DNA of 5,410 nt from Bacillota bacterium (GTDB lineage Bacteria; Bacillota; Clostridia; Peptostreptococcales; Acidaminobacteraceae): positions 1 to 5,410 of the forward strand of contig JAUMXJ010000089.1 in NCBI GenBank assembly GCA_030529205.1. The letters are read 5' to 3'. Below, one piece after another: positions 1 to 5,410 of the stretch (its first letter is position 1; every line of letters starts with the position of its first letter). The notes under the pieces were generated by a model. That model was not told where the DNA came from, made no database searches, and saw only the letters and a program-made list of their open reading frames with translations. The translations under genes were made by a program, and so were the position numbers.

Positions 1-1708
1 ATTGAATGCGATTTCCTTCGTCATCAAAAATCGGAAGTCCCGTGATGGACTTTTTCCAATTGTTGTCCTTGGTCAAAAGTATGGAGTGACCGGGTAGTAA
101 GATTTCCGAACCGCCTACAATTTTATACACATCCACTTGGATGGAGTCTCTGTCTGTAGGATTGAAAGGAGATCCGTTCTTATCAATCCATTTTTTCTCA
201 ACCGGGAAGGAGAGTCTCTTGAATGGCTCCACGCCCGCATTGACTCTCAAGAAATTTGCTTCTATTTTATTAAAAACAGGGACTTCCTCTCCGCCTCCGG
301 GACCGCCGGTTCGATATCGGAACTCTCCGTTATTGATGTAGGTTTTCGTGATATTCGGATTGACATTGACTCTGATGCCGATGGACCATGCGAGTATTTT
401 GGAATTGTTCAAATATACCCGCTTCATAATCTCATACTGCAAATCGTCGATTTTTCCGCTTGTACGGTAATCGTCGATTGCATCCTTTAGGGTGGCAGGG
501 AAATACTTCCCTCTTCCCACCAAATAGTAATCCTCATAGGTGAGCTTTGCATTCGGTGAGTCGCCGAGACCTACAACCACGACTTGTTCTGTTTCCGTCC
601 TGTAGAATCCGATGACAGGGATACCGTCCGCACTGTTGCGTCCTTTTTCTCGGATCTCTGCAATGAAAGTTTGCAGTCCGGCCTCATCGCCGTTACCTTG
701 CACAACAACGGAATCACTCGGTTTAAATTCTTGGTAAATCAGATGGCGGGAACGCCAGGATAATTGTCCGGGTTGAATGTAGTTCGCATCGGTCGGATCC
801 AAGCCGGCGTTAAGAGAATTGTCTGTCGGAGTCGGGAAATATATAGGAACTTTGAATTCGATTGCCGCAATGTCCAAATCAAGAGGGAATCTGTCGATGA
901 CGACCATGGCCTCCTTGTCGGACGGCACACTTGTCGGTTTTCCGTTTTTCAGAAATTTTCCCTGTTCGTATGCATACTTCAGATTATCGAATCCGGTAAT
1001 CAGAGACCATGTGATGTACCCGTCGGTTCGATGTACACTGGCCTGCTTGTAAAACGGTCCGGGATTCCACAGCGGGACATCCAAATAAGGGACAATCTTC
1101 AAGTTGATCGGAGGTTCCGTCTTGTTCAGGTTTAAATTGACGGTTCCGTCTCCGTAAGTGCCCGCAATAATCTCAAAAAATCCCTTTTGCAATCCGCCGA
1201 CGTATTCTCCTCCGGACATTTCTCCCACTTTTTCATTGAAAAATCCGTCGATGTACTGGACATTTTTTCCGCCGACATTTTTATTGATAATACGCCATGA
1301 ACCGTATTCTCCGAGCGGTTTGTATTCAGTGAATTGATTGAACTTCAAATGATTATTGTCCGGAAGTTCGATTAAAAACGTGTCTCCCGGCTTGATGGCG
1401 GTACCGTCGAGACCCGCAGCGGTGCCGTTAAAATTTTCCTCCGGGATGCCCCAAATATACTTGATGGTGATCTTCTTCCCTTCGGTTAATGTGTCGTTGC
1501 CCACAAGATTTCCGTCGGTATAGATCGGGATTTGTTGTTGTTTGTTGCCTTCGTACGTTACATTGATTCCGGAATCAAAGACGAATCGATTGCTGACATC
1601 TTTCTTCGCACTCGGATCCGCATATGTGCTGTTGAACGGAACGCTTCCGAACACAAGCGCCACAATCAACAGCCATATTCCGAACAGATGCATTTTAGAG
1701 TGTTTCAT
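1..1708 (-). CDS. Cna-B-type cell-surface protein, adhesin-like (N-terminal part; C-terminus outside window)
   Basis: The frame is open for 569 codons from ATG at 1708 to the left edge, with no stop or frameshift. Residues 1-30 are a signal peptide: basic MKHSK, a hydrophobic core at about 8-23, and likely cleavage after STYA. Residues about 45-195 resemble the N-terminal adhesion domains of Gram-positive MSCRAMM-type proteins (a GDTFLIELPD strand and a GxYxxGLQKGFFEI segment). Residues about 200-470 are a second region starting IVPYLDVP and TDGYITWSLI; it carries a charged, probably helical stretch at 405-432 and ends near ITKTYINNGEFRYR and a Gly-rich linker (468-473). From about 501 a Cna-B domain begins (FPVEKKWIDKNG, SIQVDVYK, NNWKKSITGLP); Lys505 is the expected isopeptide lysine. 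Such proteins usually continue with more Cna-B repeats and an LPXTG sorting signal, but neither is visible here. The start is chosen for AAGGAGGG just upstream. Host-surface binding is inferred from family; the ligand is unknown. Confidence 0.9.
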   Translation of the reverse strand, partial: MKHSKMHLFGIWLLIVALVFGSVPFNSTYADPSAKKDVSNRFVFDSGINVTYEGNKQQQIPIYTDGNLVGNDTLTEGKKITIKYIWGIPEENFNGTAAGLDGTAIKPGDTFLIELPDNNHLKFNQFTEYKPLGEYGSWRIINKNVGGKNVQYIDGFFNEKVGEMSGGEYVGGLQKGFFEIIAGTYGDGTVNLNLNKTEPPINLKIVPYLDVPLWNPGPFYKQASVHRTDGYITWSLITGFDNLKYAYEQGKFLKNGKPTSVPSDKEAMVVIDRFPLDLDIAAIEFKVPIYFPTPTDNSLNAGLDPTDANYIQPGQLSWRSRHLIYQEFKPSDSVVVQGNGDEAGLQTFIAEIREKGRNSADGIPVIGFYRTETEQVVVVGLGDSPNAKLTYEDYYLVGRGKYFPATLKDAIDDYRTSGKIDDLQYEIMKRVYLNNSKILAWSIGIRVNVNPNITKTYINNGEFRYRTGGPGGGEEVPVFNKIEANFLRVNAGVEPFKRLSFPVEKKWIDKNGSPFNPTDRDSIQVDVYKIVGGSEILLPGHSILLTKDNNWKKSITGLPIFDDEGNRIQ

Positions 1709-1712
1709 AATT

Positions 1713-1720
1713 CCCTCCTT
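1713..1720 (-). promoter_or_regulatory. Ribosome binding site of the surface-protein gene
   Basis: AAGGAGGG on the minus strand lies four bases before the ATG at 1708. It is a near-perfect anti-16S match and decides between that ATG and the in-frame ATG five codons later (1693), which would be about 19 bases away. Strong initiation is expected. Confidence 0.85.
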
Positions 1721-1783
1721 ACTATCTCATTCAATTGACATAAAAATAGACAAATAGTTCTTATATACTATTCCTGCATTGTC

Positions 1784-1789
1784 ATTATA
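1784..1789 (-). promoter_or_regulatory. Candidate -10 element for the surface-protein gene
   Basis: A perfect TATAAT reads on the minus strand, which would place transcription start near 1777 and give a leader of about 70 bases. No good -35 stands 16-18 bases upstream (GCACAT at 17). That region is instead occupied by a small inverted repeat, CGCA-ATG-TGCG (1803-1813). The promoter may therefore be weak or depend on an activator. Chance is possible because the stretch is AT-rich. Confidence 0.4.
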
Positions 1790-1901
1790 CTACTTTATTT
1801 CACGCAATGTGCGAGATTTCAAAGAATACATATATATTTAATGTAATAGATATAGTTGCCTTTTGATGGATTTGTAGATTGTGATGAAACATTTGTCTTC
1901 A

Positions 1902-1931
1902 TTGACCGCCGCGCCAAAATTCATATATACT
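1902..1931 (+). promoter_or_regulatory. Predicted SigA-type promoter of lgt
   Basis: TTGACC (1902-1907) and TATACT (1926-1931) are separated by 18 bases, each one mismatch from consensus. A second TATACT overlaps at 1932-1937. Transcription would start near 1938, about 60 bases before the lgt ATG. Because the promoter lies inside the in-frame open stretch upstream of lgt (a TTG at 1856), it argues that this stretch is not translated. Confidence 0.6.
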
Positions 1932-1950
1932 TATACTTGCTTTTTCATCT

Positions 1951-1967
1951 CGAGATTCTGCATCTCG
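1951..1967 (+). other. Small hairpin in the lgt leader
   Basis: CGAGAT (1951-1956) pairs with ATCTCG (1962-1967) around a five-base loop. CATCTCG also occurs twice in direct orientation (1946-1952, 1961-1967), and ATCTCGAGAT (1947-1956) is itself a palindrome. The hairpin falls in the predicted lgt 5' leader. No U-tract follows, so it is not a terminator. Its function is unknown and it may be chance. Confidence 0.3.
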
Positions 1968-1999
1968 GGGTCGGCAATTTTATTGAAGATGGGGTATAT

Positions 2000-2755
2000 A
2001 TGAATCGATTCGCATTTCGTATTTTCGGGATAGATATCGCCTGGTACGGTATCATTATGACATTTGCAATTGCCTTTGCAACTTATTTAACCATGAGAAT
2101 TGCAACGAAAAGGGGTTATTCAAAGGATGATATCCTCGATTTGGCACTTTGGGTGATTCCGTTCGCCATTGTCGGGGCGAGGCTTTACTATGTAGCATTT
2201 CAGTGGGAACATTATGCGTCGAATCCGATCAGCGTCCTGTATATTCGGCAGGGGGGAATGGCAATTCACGGAGGAATATTCGGCGGGCTGCTCGGAGGGT
2301 TCATTCACTGCAAGAGAAAAGGCCTGAACTTTGCGGACTTGGCGGACATGGTCTGTATGCCTCTTATTTTGGCACAATCCATCGGCAGATGGGGAAATTT
2401 TACCAACGGAGAAGCGCACGGCGGACCTACCTCTCTGCCGTGGGCAATCGAAGTGGGCGGAGAAATGGTACATCCCACTTTTTTGTACGAATCGCTGTGG
2501 AACCTTCTGTGCTTTATTGTCCTTGTGCTCGCGTTTCAGAAGCGCAAGTACTATGGAACACACTTCATGTACTATCTGATGATGTACTCCGTCGGCAGAT
2601 TCTTTATTGAGGGATTGCGAACGGATTCGCTGATGTTTTTCGGACTCAGGGCGGCACAGATGGTGTCCGTCGCCTTGATTCTTTTAGCGATTGTTTCTAT
2701 TTATATCATTAGGAAAAATCCGGAGAACCGTATTGTGGATCGGTCGATAAAATAA
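2000..2755 (+). CDS. lgt: Prolipoprotein diacylglyceryl transferase (Lgt)
   Basis: Lgt is an integral membrane enzyme that moves a diacylglyceryl group from phosphatidylglycerol to the lipobox cysteine of prolipoproteins, the first step of bacterial lipoprotein maturation. The protein is 251 residues, normal for the family, with several hydrophobic segments (about 10-30, 47-66, 88-102, 167-179, 220-237). The diagnostic motifs are present: FGIDIAWYG at 9-17, MAIHGGIFGG at 87-96 including the conserved His90, the signature GRWGNFTNGEAHG at 129-141 with the key Arg130, HPTFLYESLWN at 158-168, and GRFFIEGLRTD at 199-209 with a conserved arginine. ATG at 2000 is chosen because MNRFAFRIFGIDI matches the usual Lgt N-terminus, a GGGG lies five bases upstream, and a promoter sits inside the longer frame. 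It is transcribed alone, between its own promoter and a terminator. Confidence 0.97.
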   Translation: MNRFAFRIFGIDIAWYGIIMTFAIAFATYLTMRIATKRGYSKDDILDLALWVIPFAIVGARLYYVAFQWEHYASNPISVLYIRQGGMAIHGGIFGGLLGGFIHCKRKGLNFADLADMVCMPLILAQSIGRWGNFTNGEAHGGPTSLPWAIEVGGEMVHPTFLYESLWNLLCFIVLVLAFQKRKYYGTHFMYYLMMYSVGRFFIEGLRTDSLMFFGLRAAQMVSVALILLAIVSIYIIRKNPENRIVDRSIK

Positions 2756-2783
2756 TTCAAATTCTCTTATATTTATGTCGGAA

Positions 2784-2808
2784 GGGACTTGAAAAGTCTC
2801 TTTTTTTT
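2784..2808 (+). terminator. Intrinsic terminator after lgt
   Basis: GGGACTT (2784-2790) pairs with AAGTCTC (2794-2800), a seven-base stem with one G-U pair and a three-base GAA loop, followed directly by eight T residues (2801-2808). It ends lgt transcription 29 bases past the stop and separates it from the mraZ promoter region that begins right after. Confidence 0.85.
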
Positions 2809-2824
2809 GTGTAAAATTTCATTA

Positions 2825-2861
2825 GAAGTGGTATAAATTGTACCAAAGTGGTATAAAGTGT
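2825..2861 (+). promoter_or_regulatory. MraZ operator: four direct 7-base boxes at 10-bp spacing
   Basis: Boxes GAAGTGG (2825-2831), AAATTGT (2835-2841), AAAGTGG (2845-2851) and AAAGTGT (2855-2861) repeat every ten bases with three-base spacers TAT, ACC, TAT. AAAGTG(T/G) boxes with N3 spacers match the MraZ-binding pattern described for Mollicutes, and direct repeats upstream of mraZ are typical generally. Two boxes fit exactly and two carry one or two changes. Regular one-turn spacing suits MraZ, a ring-shaped oligomer with several DNA-binding faces. Autorepression of the cluster is inferred. Confidence 0.8.
2829..2857 (+). promoter_or_regulatory. Tandem extended -10 promoters of the mraZ cluster
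   Basis: TGGTATAAA occurs twice, at 2829-2837 and 2849-2857. Each is a TGn plus TATAAA extended -10, a form that works without a good -35. A poor -35, TTGTGT (2807-2812), stands 19 bases before the first; none is seen before the second. Starts would be near 2844 and 2864, 56 and 36 bases before the mraZ ATG. Both overlap MraZ boxes, so bound MraZ would block polymerase. Confidence 0.6.
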
Positions 2862-2899
2862 TAAGTAGATGAGTAAGACATATTGAATCGGTGGACATG

Positions 2900-3337
2900 A
2901 TGTTTACGGGAGAATACAGACATTCTTTGGACAGCAAGAACAGAGTCAGCATTCCGTCTAAGTTTAGAGAGGAAGCCGGCGATGTTTTGTTTGTCACAAG
3001 AGGGCTTGACAACTGTCTGTTTGTATTTTCAAGCAAAGAATGGGATGTATTCTCGTCCAGGCTCGCGGAGCTTCCGATTTCGAACAAGGATGCGAGAAAA
3101 TTCGCGAGAACGTTTTTGTCGGGGGCATTTGAGTGTAATATCGACAAACAGGGAAGAATTTTGTTACCGCAAAACCTGAAAGAGTATGCCGGAATTGACA
3201 AAGAGGTCTATGTGAACGGTGCCGGTGCGAGAATGGAGATTTGGGATTCCGCTAAATGGGAAGATTACAGTCTGAATCTGACAAATGACTTGGATGAAAT
3301 TGCGGAAGGCATGGAAGGGTTGGGGATAAGGTTTTGA
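2900..3337 (+). CDS. mraZ: MraZ transcriptional regulator / cell division protein
   Basis: This 145-residue protein is of standard MraZ length. MraZ is a DNA-binding protein of the SpoVT/AbrB fold that usually controls its own dcw cluster. Two AbrB-like halves are visible: residues about 5-47 with [13 protein letters not shown] (11-23), and about 76-119 with [12 protein letters not shown] (82-93). Each contains the family's DxxxR motif; Arg15 corresponds to the arginine needed for DNA binding in E. coli. The first copy has Asn where many members have Gly (DxKGR). The start at 2900 gives the canonical [11 protein letters not shown] and leaves five bases after GGTGG (2890-2894). The adjacent ATG at 2897 leaves only two, and the in-frame GTG at 2891 lies inside that ribosome site. 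The stop overlaps the rsmH ATG by one base (TGATG), suggesting coupled translation. Confidence 0.96.
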   Translation: MFTGEYRHSLDSKNRVSIPSKFREEAGDVLFVTRGLDNCLFVFSSKEWDVFSSRLAELPISNKDARKFARTFLSGAFECNIDKQGRILLPQNLKEYAGIDKEVYVNGAGARMEIWDSAKWEDYSLNLTNDLDEIAEGMEGLGIRF

Positions 3338-4203
3338 TGAGTTTTAAACATGAAACTGTCATGATGCTGGAGTGTATACAGGGATTGAATATCCATCCCG
3401 GAGGAGTCTATGTCGACGGAACTCTCGGAGGCGGTGGCCACTCTTTTAAGATTGCCCAACAGCTTACAAACGGAATTTTGATCAGTATAGACAAAGACGA
3501 TGATGCGCTACGGGCGGGCGGTGAAAAACTTAAGATATTCGGAGAAAAAGTCAGAATTGAAAAAGGAGATTTCGCCGATGTCGATGAGGTCTTGAAGCGA
3601 GTAGGAATAGAAAAAATCGACGGATGTCTTTTGGATTTGGGATGCAGCTCGTATCAGTTCGATACCCCTGAACGCGGGTTTTCTTACATGAACGACGGCC
3701 CGCTCGATATGCGAATGAATCGGGACGCCGAGCTCTCCGCATACGATGTGGTGAATGATTACGACAGAGAGGAATTGGCAAAGGTTATCAAGTTGTACGG
3801 CGAGGAAAGATGGGCGGATCGCATTGCGGAGTTTATTGTTCGGGAGAGACCGATTCGCACGACATTCGAGCTTGTGGAAGTGATTAAAATGGCAATTCCC
3901 GCATCGGCGAGAAGAACGGGACCGCATCCCGCCAAGAGGACGTTTCAGGCAATTCGTATAGAGGTGAACAACGAACTCGGTGCGGTGCGAAAGGCGATAG
4001 AAAACATTATACCGCGATTGGCGGCGGGCGGAAGACTTTGCATCATTTCCTTTCATTCCCTGGAGGACAGAATTGTGAAACATGCGTTCAAAGATTCCGG
4101 AGAAAAGATTATTACCAAACGGCCGATCGAGGCGTCGGAAGAAGAAGTGGAGAGGAATCCGAGATCAAGAAGTGCGAAACTCAGGATTCTTGAAAAGATA
4201 TAG
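3337..4203 (+). CDS. rsmH: 16S rRNA (cytosine-1402-N4)-methyltransferase RsmH
   Basis: RsmH (formerly MraW) uses S-adenosylmethionine to N4-methylate C1402 of 16S rRNA in the ribosomal decoding centre. The 288 residues contain the family landmarks: FKHETVMM at 3-10, the SAM-binding loop [12 protein letters not shown] at 25-36, the acidic SISIDKD-like strand near 49-54, [12 protein letters not shown] at 98-109, GPLDMRMN at 121-128, [23 protein letters not shown] at 191-213, ISFHSLEDR at 237-245, and [10 protein letters not shown] at 274-283. It is shorter than the usual length of about 310: between FKDSGE (251-256) and KIITKRPI (257-264) it lacks the 15-20-residue stretch, often cysteine-containing in clostridia, that most relatives have. 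ATG at 3337 is preferred to the TTG one codon earlier; AAGG (3328-3331) is five bases upstream. It overlaps the mraZ stop and sits eight bases before ftsL. Confidence 0.97.
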   Translation: MSFKHETVMMLECIQGLNIHPGGVYVDGTLGGGGHSFKIAQQLTNGILISIDKDDDALRAGGEKLKIFGEKVRIEKGDFADVDEVLKRVGIEKIDGCLLDLGCSSYQFDTPERGFSYMNDGPLDMRMNRDAELSAYDVVNDYDREELAKVIKLYGEERWADRIAEFIVRERPIRTTFELVEVIKMAIPASARRTGPHPAKRTFQAIRIEVNNELGAVRKAIENIIPRLAAGGRLCIISFHSLEDRIVKHAFKDSGEKIITKRPIEASEEEVERNPRSRSAKLRILEKI

Positions 4204-4211
4204 GGGGAGAC

Positions 4212-4649
4212 ATGAACGAACTGGAAAACGTATGGATGGTTTCGGAAAGAGAAGAACATGAAAGAAAAGTGGAACGTGCCGTTCGTAAGACAAAGCTCGG
4301 GGAGAGATTGACCTCTGTCCTGAATATTCTTTTGATTGTCGTGATTTTCGGCGCGGCGATGGTTCTCATCGATCACAAGGCCAAAATATACGAACTGAAC
4401 TCCAAGAATTTGGCTCTCGAAAAGGAAGTGGCGGATCTCCAGAGTAAGATTGCGGAAAAAAATGTGGAAATCAGCTCGCGGTTTTCGTTGGAGTCTATTT
4501 ACGAAGTTGCTTCCAAAGAGCTCGGAATGGTGTATCCTACAGCGTCCAGAGTTGTGTCCATACATTCTCAACATTACTATTCCCTGTTAAATCCGGAAGA
4601 CAATACACCGCTGTTGGTTTTTGATATGAAAATACATAAGAGAAAATAA
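4212..4649 (+). CDS. ftsL: Cell division protein FtsL
   Basis: This 145-residue single-pass membrane protein occupies the standard ftsL slot between rsmH and the division PBP. A charged cytoplasmic N-terminus (1-33) leads to one transmembrane segment (about 34-53, LTSVLNILLIVVIFGAAMVL). A heptad-like coiled coil follows (about 58-88, YELNSKNLALEKEV), then the FtsL/DivIC-type end LESIYEVASKELGMVYP (93-109) and ASRVVSI. FtsL forms a complex with DivIC/FtsB and DivIB/FtsQ and helps activate septal wall synthesis by FtsW and its partner PBP. FtsL sequences diverge strongly, so the call rests on topology, the terminal motif and position. About 28 residues follow the VVSI strand where many FtsL proteins stop. 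A purine-rich AGGGGGAG (4202-4209) precedes the ATG, overlapping the rsmH stop. Confidence 0.88.
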   Translation: MNELENVWMVSEREEHERKVERAVRKTKLGERLTSVLNILLIVVIFGAAMVLIDHKAKIYELNSKNLALEKEVADLQSKIAEKNVEISSRFSLESIYEVASKELGMVYPTASRVVSIHSQHYYSLLNPEDNTPLLVFDMKIHKRK

Positions 4650-4658
4650 GCGGTTCGG

Positions 4659-4667
4659 TGATATAAT
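4659..4667 (+). promoter_or_regulatory. Candidate extended -10 promoter at the start of the PBP gene
   Basis: TGATATAAT is a perfect extended -10 (TGn plus TATAAT) in the 24-base gap between ftsL and the PBP gene. The hexamer ends at 4667, so transcription would start near 4673-4675, right at the PBP ATG (4674). No -35 match is seen (AGAGAA at 17 bases). It would give a leaderless message independent of the mraZ promoter. Chance is possible. Confidence 0.4.
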
Positions 4668-4673
4668 TTCATC

Positions 4674-5410
4674 ATGAAGTATATGCGTAACCGAATAGCG
4701 TGGTTTTTCGTCGTGATTATGTGCATTGTCGCGGTCATCATCAATAAATTGGTGTATCTGCAGTACATCAATGCGGAGAGCCTCGCGGAAAAGGCGAAGG
4801 AACAACGTGTTATTACCAGAGTCATTCCTGCAAAACGCGGGAGGATTTTGGACAGCGGAGGAGAAGTTCTGGCGATTTCGTCGGAATCGTATAAAATACT
4901 TGCCAAACTGGACAACCTCGACGCTTCAGAGTCAAAGGAATCTCTGAAGTTGGTCAGTGAGGTTGTTCCTTTTGATGTAGAAAAGGCGTTGGCGTCCATG
5001 ATTGAAGCGGGGGTGGGCAATTATGTCACGATTCGGGACGGCATTTCCAAGTCGGAGATCGAACTTGTCAACACCGTGCTCAACAACAAAGGAATACAGA
5101 ACATTGTCACGGACAAAGTGAATTTACGTGCGTATCCGTTTCATACGCTCAACTCGCATGTAGTCGGTCTGACGAATATGGAGGGGACCGGATATCTGGG
5201 AATTGAACAGTATTATAACAGTATACTCGCGGGAAGTGACGGATTTGAGAGGAGAACCGTCGACGCGGAGAGAAACCCTCTTCCCTACGGCGTTCATGAT
5301 GTTGTTCTTCCCGACGACGGTGAGGATGTCTACCTCACGATAAAAAACTCCATTCAATTCTTTGTGGAGCAGGCGGTGCGTGAGTTTCACGACGAAATCG
5401 GCGCCAAGTC
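4674..5410 (+). CDS. ftsI: Class B penicillin-binding protein, FtsI/SpoVD type (N-terminal part; C-terminus outside window)
   Basis: The first 245 codons of a division transpeptidase, which crosslinks septal peptidoglycan with FtsW. A short cytoplasmic start (MKYMRNR) precedes one transmembrane helix (about 8-30). The PBP dimer/pedestal domain then opens with RGRILDSGGEVLAIS (55-69), a version of the class B RGxIxDRxGxxLA motif with Ser-Gly in place of the usual Arg-x. It continues through RAYPFHTLNSHVVG (152-165), GTGYLGIEQYYNSILAGSDG (171-190) and VYLTIKNSIQFFVEQAV (219-235), which normally leads into the transpeptidase domain. The catalytic SxxK, SxN and KTG motifs and any PASTA domains lie beyond the window, so ftsI/pbpB cannot be separated from spoVD. 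Position after ftsL favours the division enzyme. The ribosome site is poor: the nearest candidate, GGTGAT (4657-4662), is 11 bases from the ATG. Confidence 0.93.
   Translation, partial: MKYMRNRIAWFFVVIMCIVAVIINKLVYLQYINAESLAEKAKEQRVITRVIPAKRGRILDSGGEVLAISSESYKILAKLDNLDASESKESLKLVSEVVPFDVEKALASMIEAGVGNYVTIRDGISKSEIELVNTVLNNKGIQNIVTDKVNLRAYPFHTLNSHVVGLTNMEGTGYLGIEQYYNSILAGSDGFERRTVDAERNPLPYGVHDVVLPDDGEDVYLTIKNSIQFFVEQAVREFHDEIGAK

Noticed and set aside
137..1135. Plus-strand open frames of 117 and 123 codons opposite the surface-protein gene, and a 63-codon minus-strand frame at 739-930
   Set aside because: They are shadows of the continuous 569-codon minus-strand frame, with composition and order unlike real proteins and no ribosome sites.
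1735..1769. Plus-strand TTGACA (1735-1740) with TATACT (1764-1769) as an lgt promoter
   Set aside because: The spacer would be 23 bases, too long for a SigA promoter, and the pair at 1902-1931 is better placed.
1856..1999. A 48-codon N-terminal extension of lgt starting at a TTG
   Set aside because: It has no ribosome binding site, does not resemble Lgt, and contains the predicted lgt promoter (1902-1931). The ATG at 2000 gives the canonical N-terminus.
2120..2610. Overlapping frames of 147 and 153 codons inside lgt
   Set aside because: All lgt family motifs are in the other frame; these are out-of-frame readings rich in Arg, Cys and Ser.
2891..2899. GTG at 2891 or ATG at 2897 as the mraZ start
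   Set aside because: Both leave too little or no room after GGTGG (2890-2894), and [11 protein letters not shown] from 2900 matches the conserved MraZ beginning.
3508..4574. Minus-strand frames of 191 and 173 codons opposite rsmH and ftsL
   Set aside because: They are antisense shadows of well-recognised genes, with no recognisable domains or upstream signals.
1..5410. CRISPR arrays, insertion sequences, tRNA or rRNA genes, defence or prophage genes
   Set aside because: I found no repeat-spacer pattern, transposase motifs, cloverleaf-like sequence or rRNA blocks; apart from the intergenic gaps described, the window is filled by envelope and division genes.

Overview
The window looks like chromosomal DNA from a Gram-positive bacterium of the Bacillota, most plausibly a Clostridia/Tissierellia-type anaerobe. 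The support is the Firmicute-style start of the division and cell wall (dcw) cluster (mraZ, rsmH, ftsL, class B PBP), AAGGAGG-type ribosome binding, consensus SigA-like promoters, a U-tract terminator, and a Cna-B-type surface protein next door. Genus or species cannot be fixed from the sequence. GC content is moderate, and by eye all genes share the same codon habits (many CCG, GGA, CGG and TCG codons), so nothing looks recently imported.

Layout. (1) Positions 1-1708, minus strand: the first 569 codons of a large secreted surface protein. It has a signal peptide, two adhesin-like beta-rich regions and the start of a Cna-B repeat domain, and it runs off the left edge. This is one continuous open frame. 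(2) Positions 1709-1999: a 291-bp divergent intergenic region holding the surface gene's ribosome binding site and a candidate -10, then a good -35/-10 promoter for lgt and a small hairpin in the lgt leader. (3) Positions 2000-2755, plus strand: lgt, prolipoprotein diacylglyceryl transferase, closed by an intrinsic terminator at 2784-2808. (4) Positions 2825-2861: a row of four MraZ-type boxes at exact 10-bp spacing, interleaved with two extended -10 promoters. (5) Positions 2900-5410, plus strand: mraZ, rsmH, ftsL and the first part of a class B penicillin-binding protein, tightly packed and cut by the right edge.

The genes share a cell-envelope theme. Lgt lipidates lipoproteins, FtsL and the PBP build the septum, MraZ probably autoregulates the cluster, RsmH modifies the ribosomal decoding centre and travels with the cluster by convention, and the divergent gene makes a cell-surface adhesin-like protein. 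I see no clearly new multi-gene system. The points most worth a second look are the MraZ box array superposed on two promoters, a possible leaderless promoter at the PBP start codon, the shortened RsmH, and the unassigned middle region of the surface protein.
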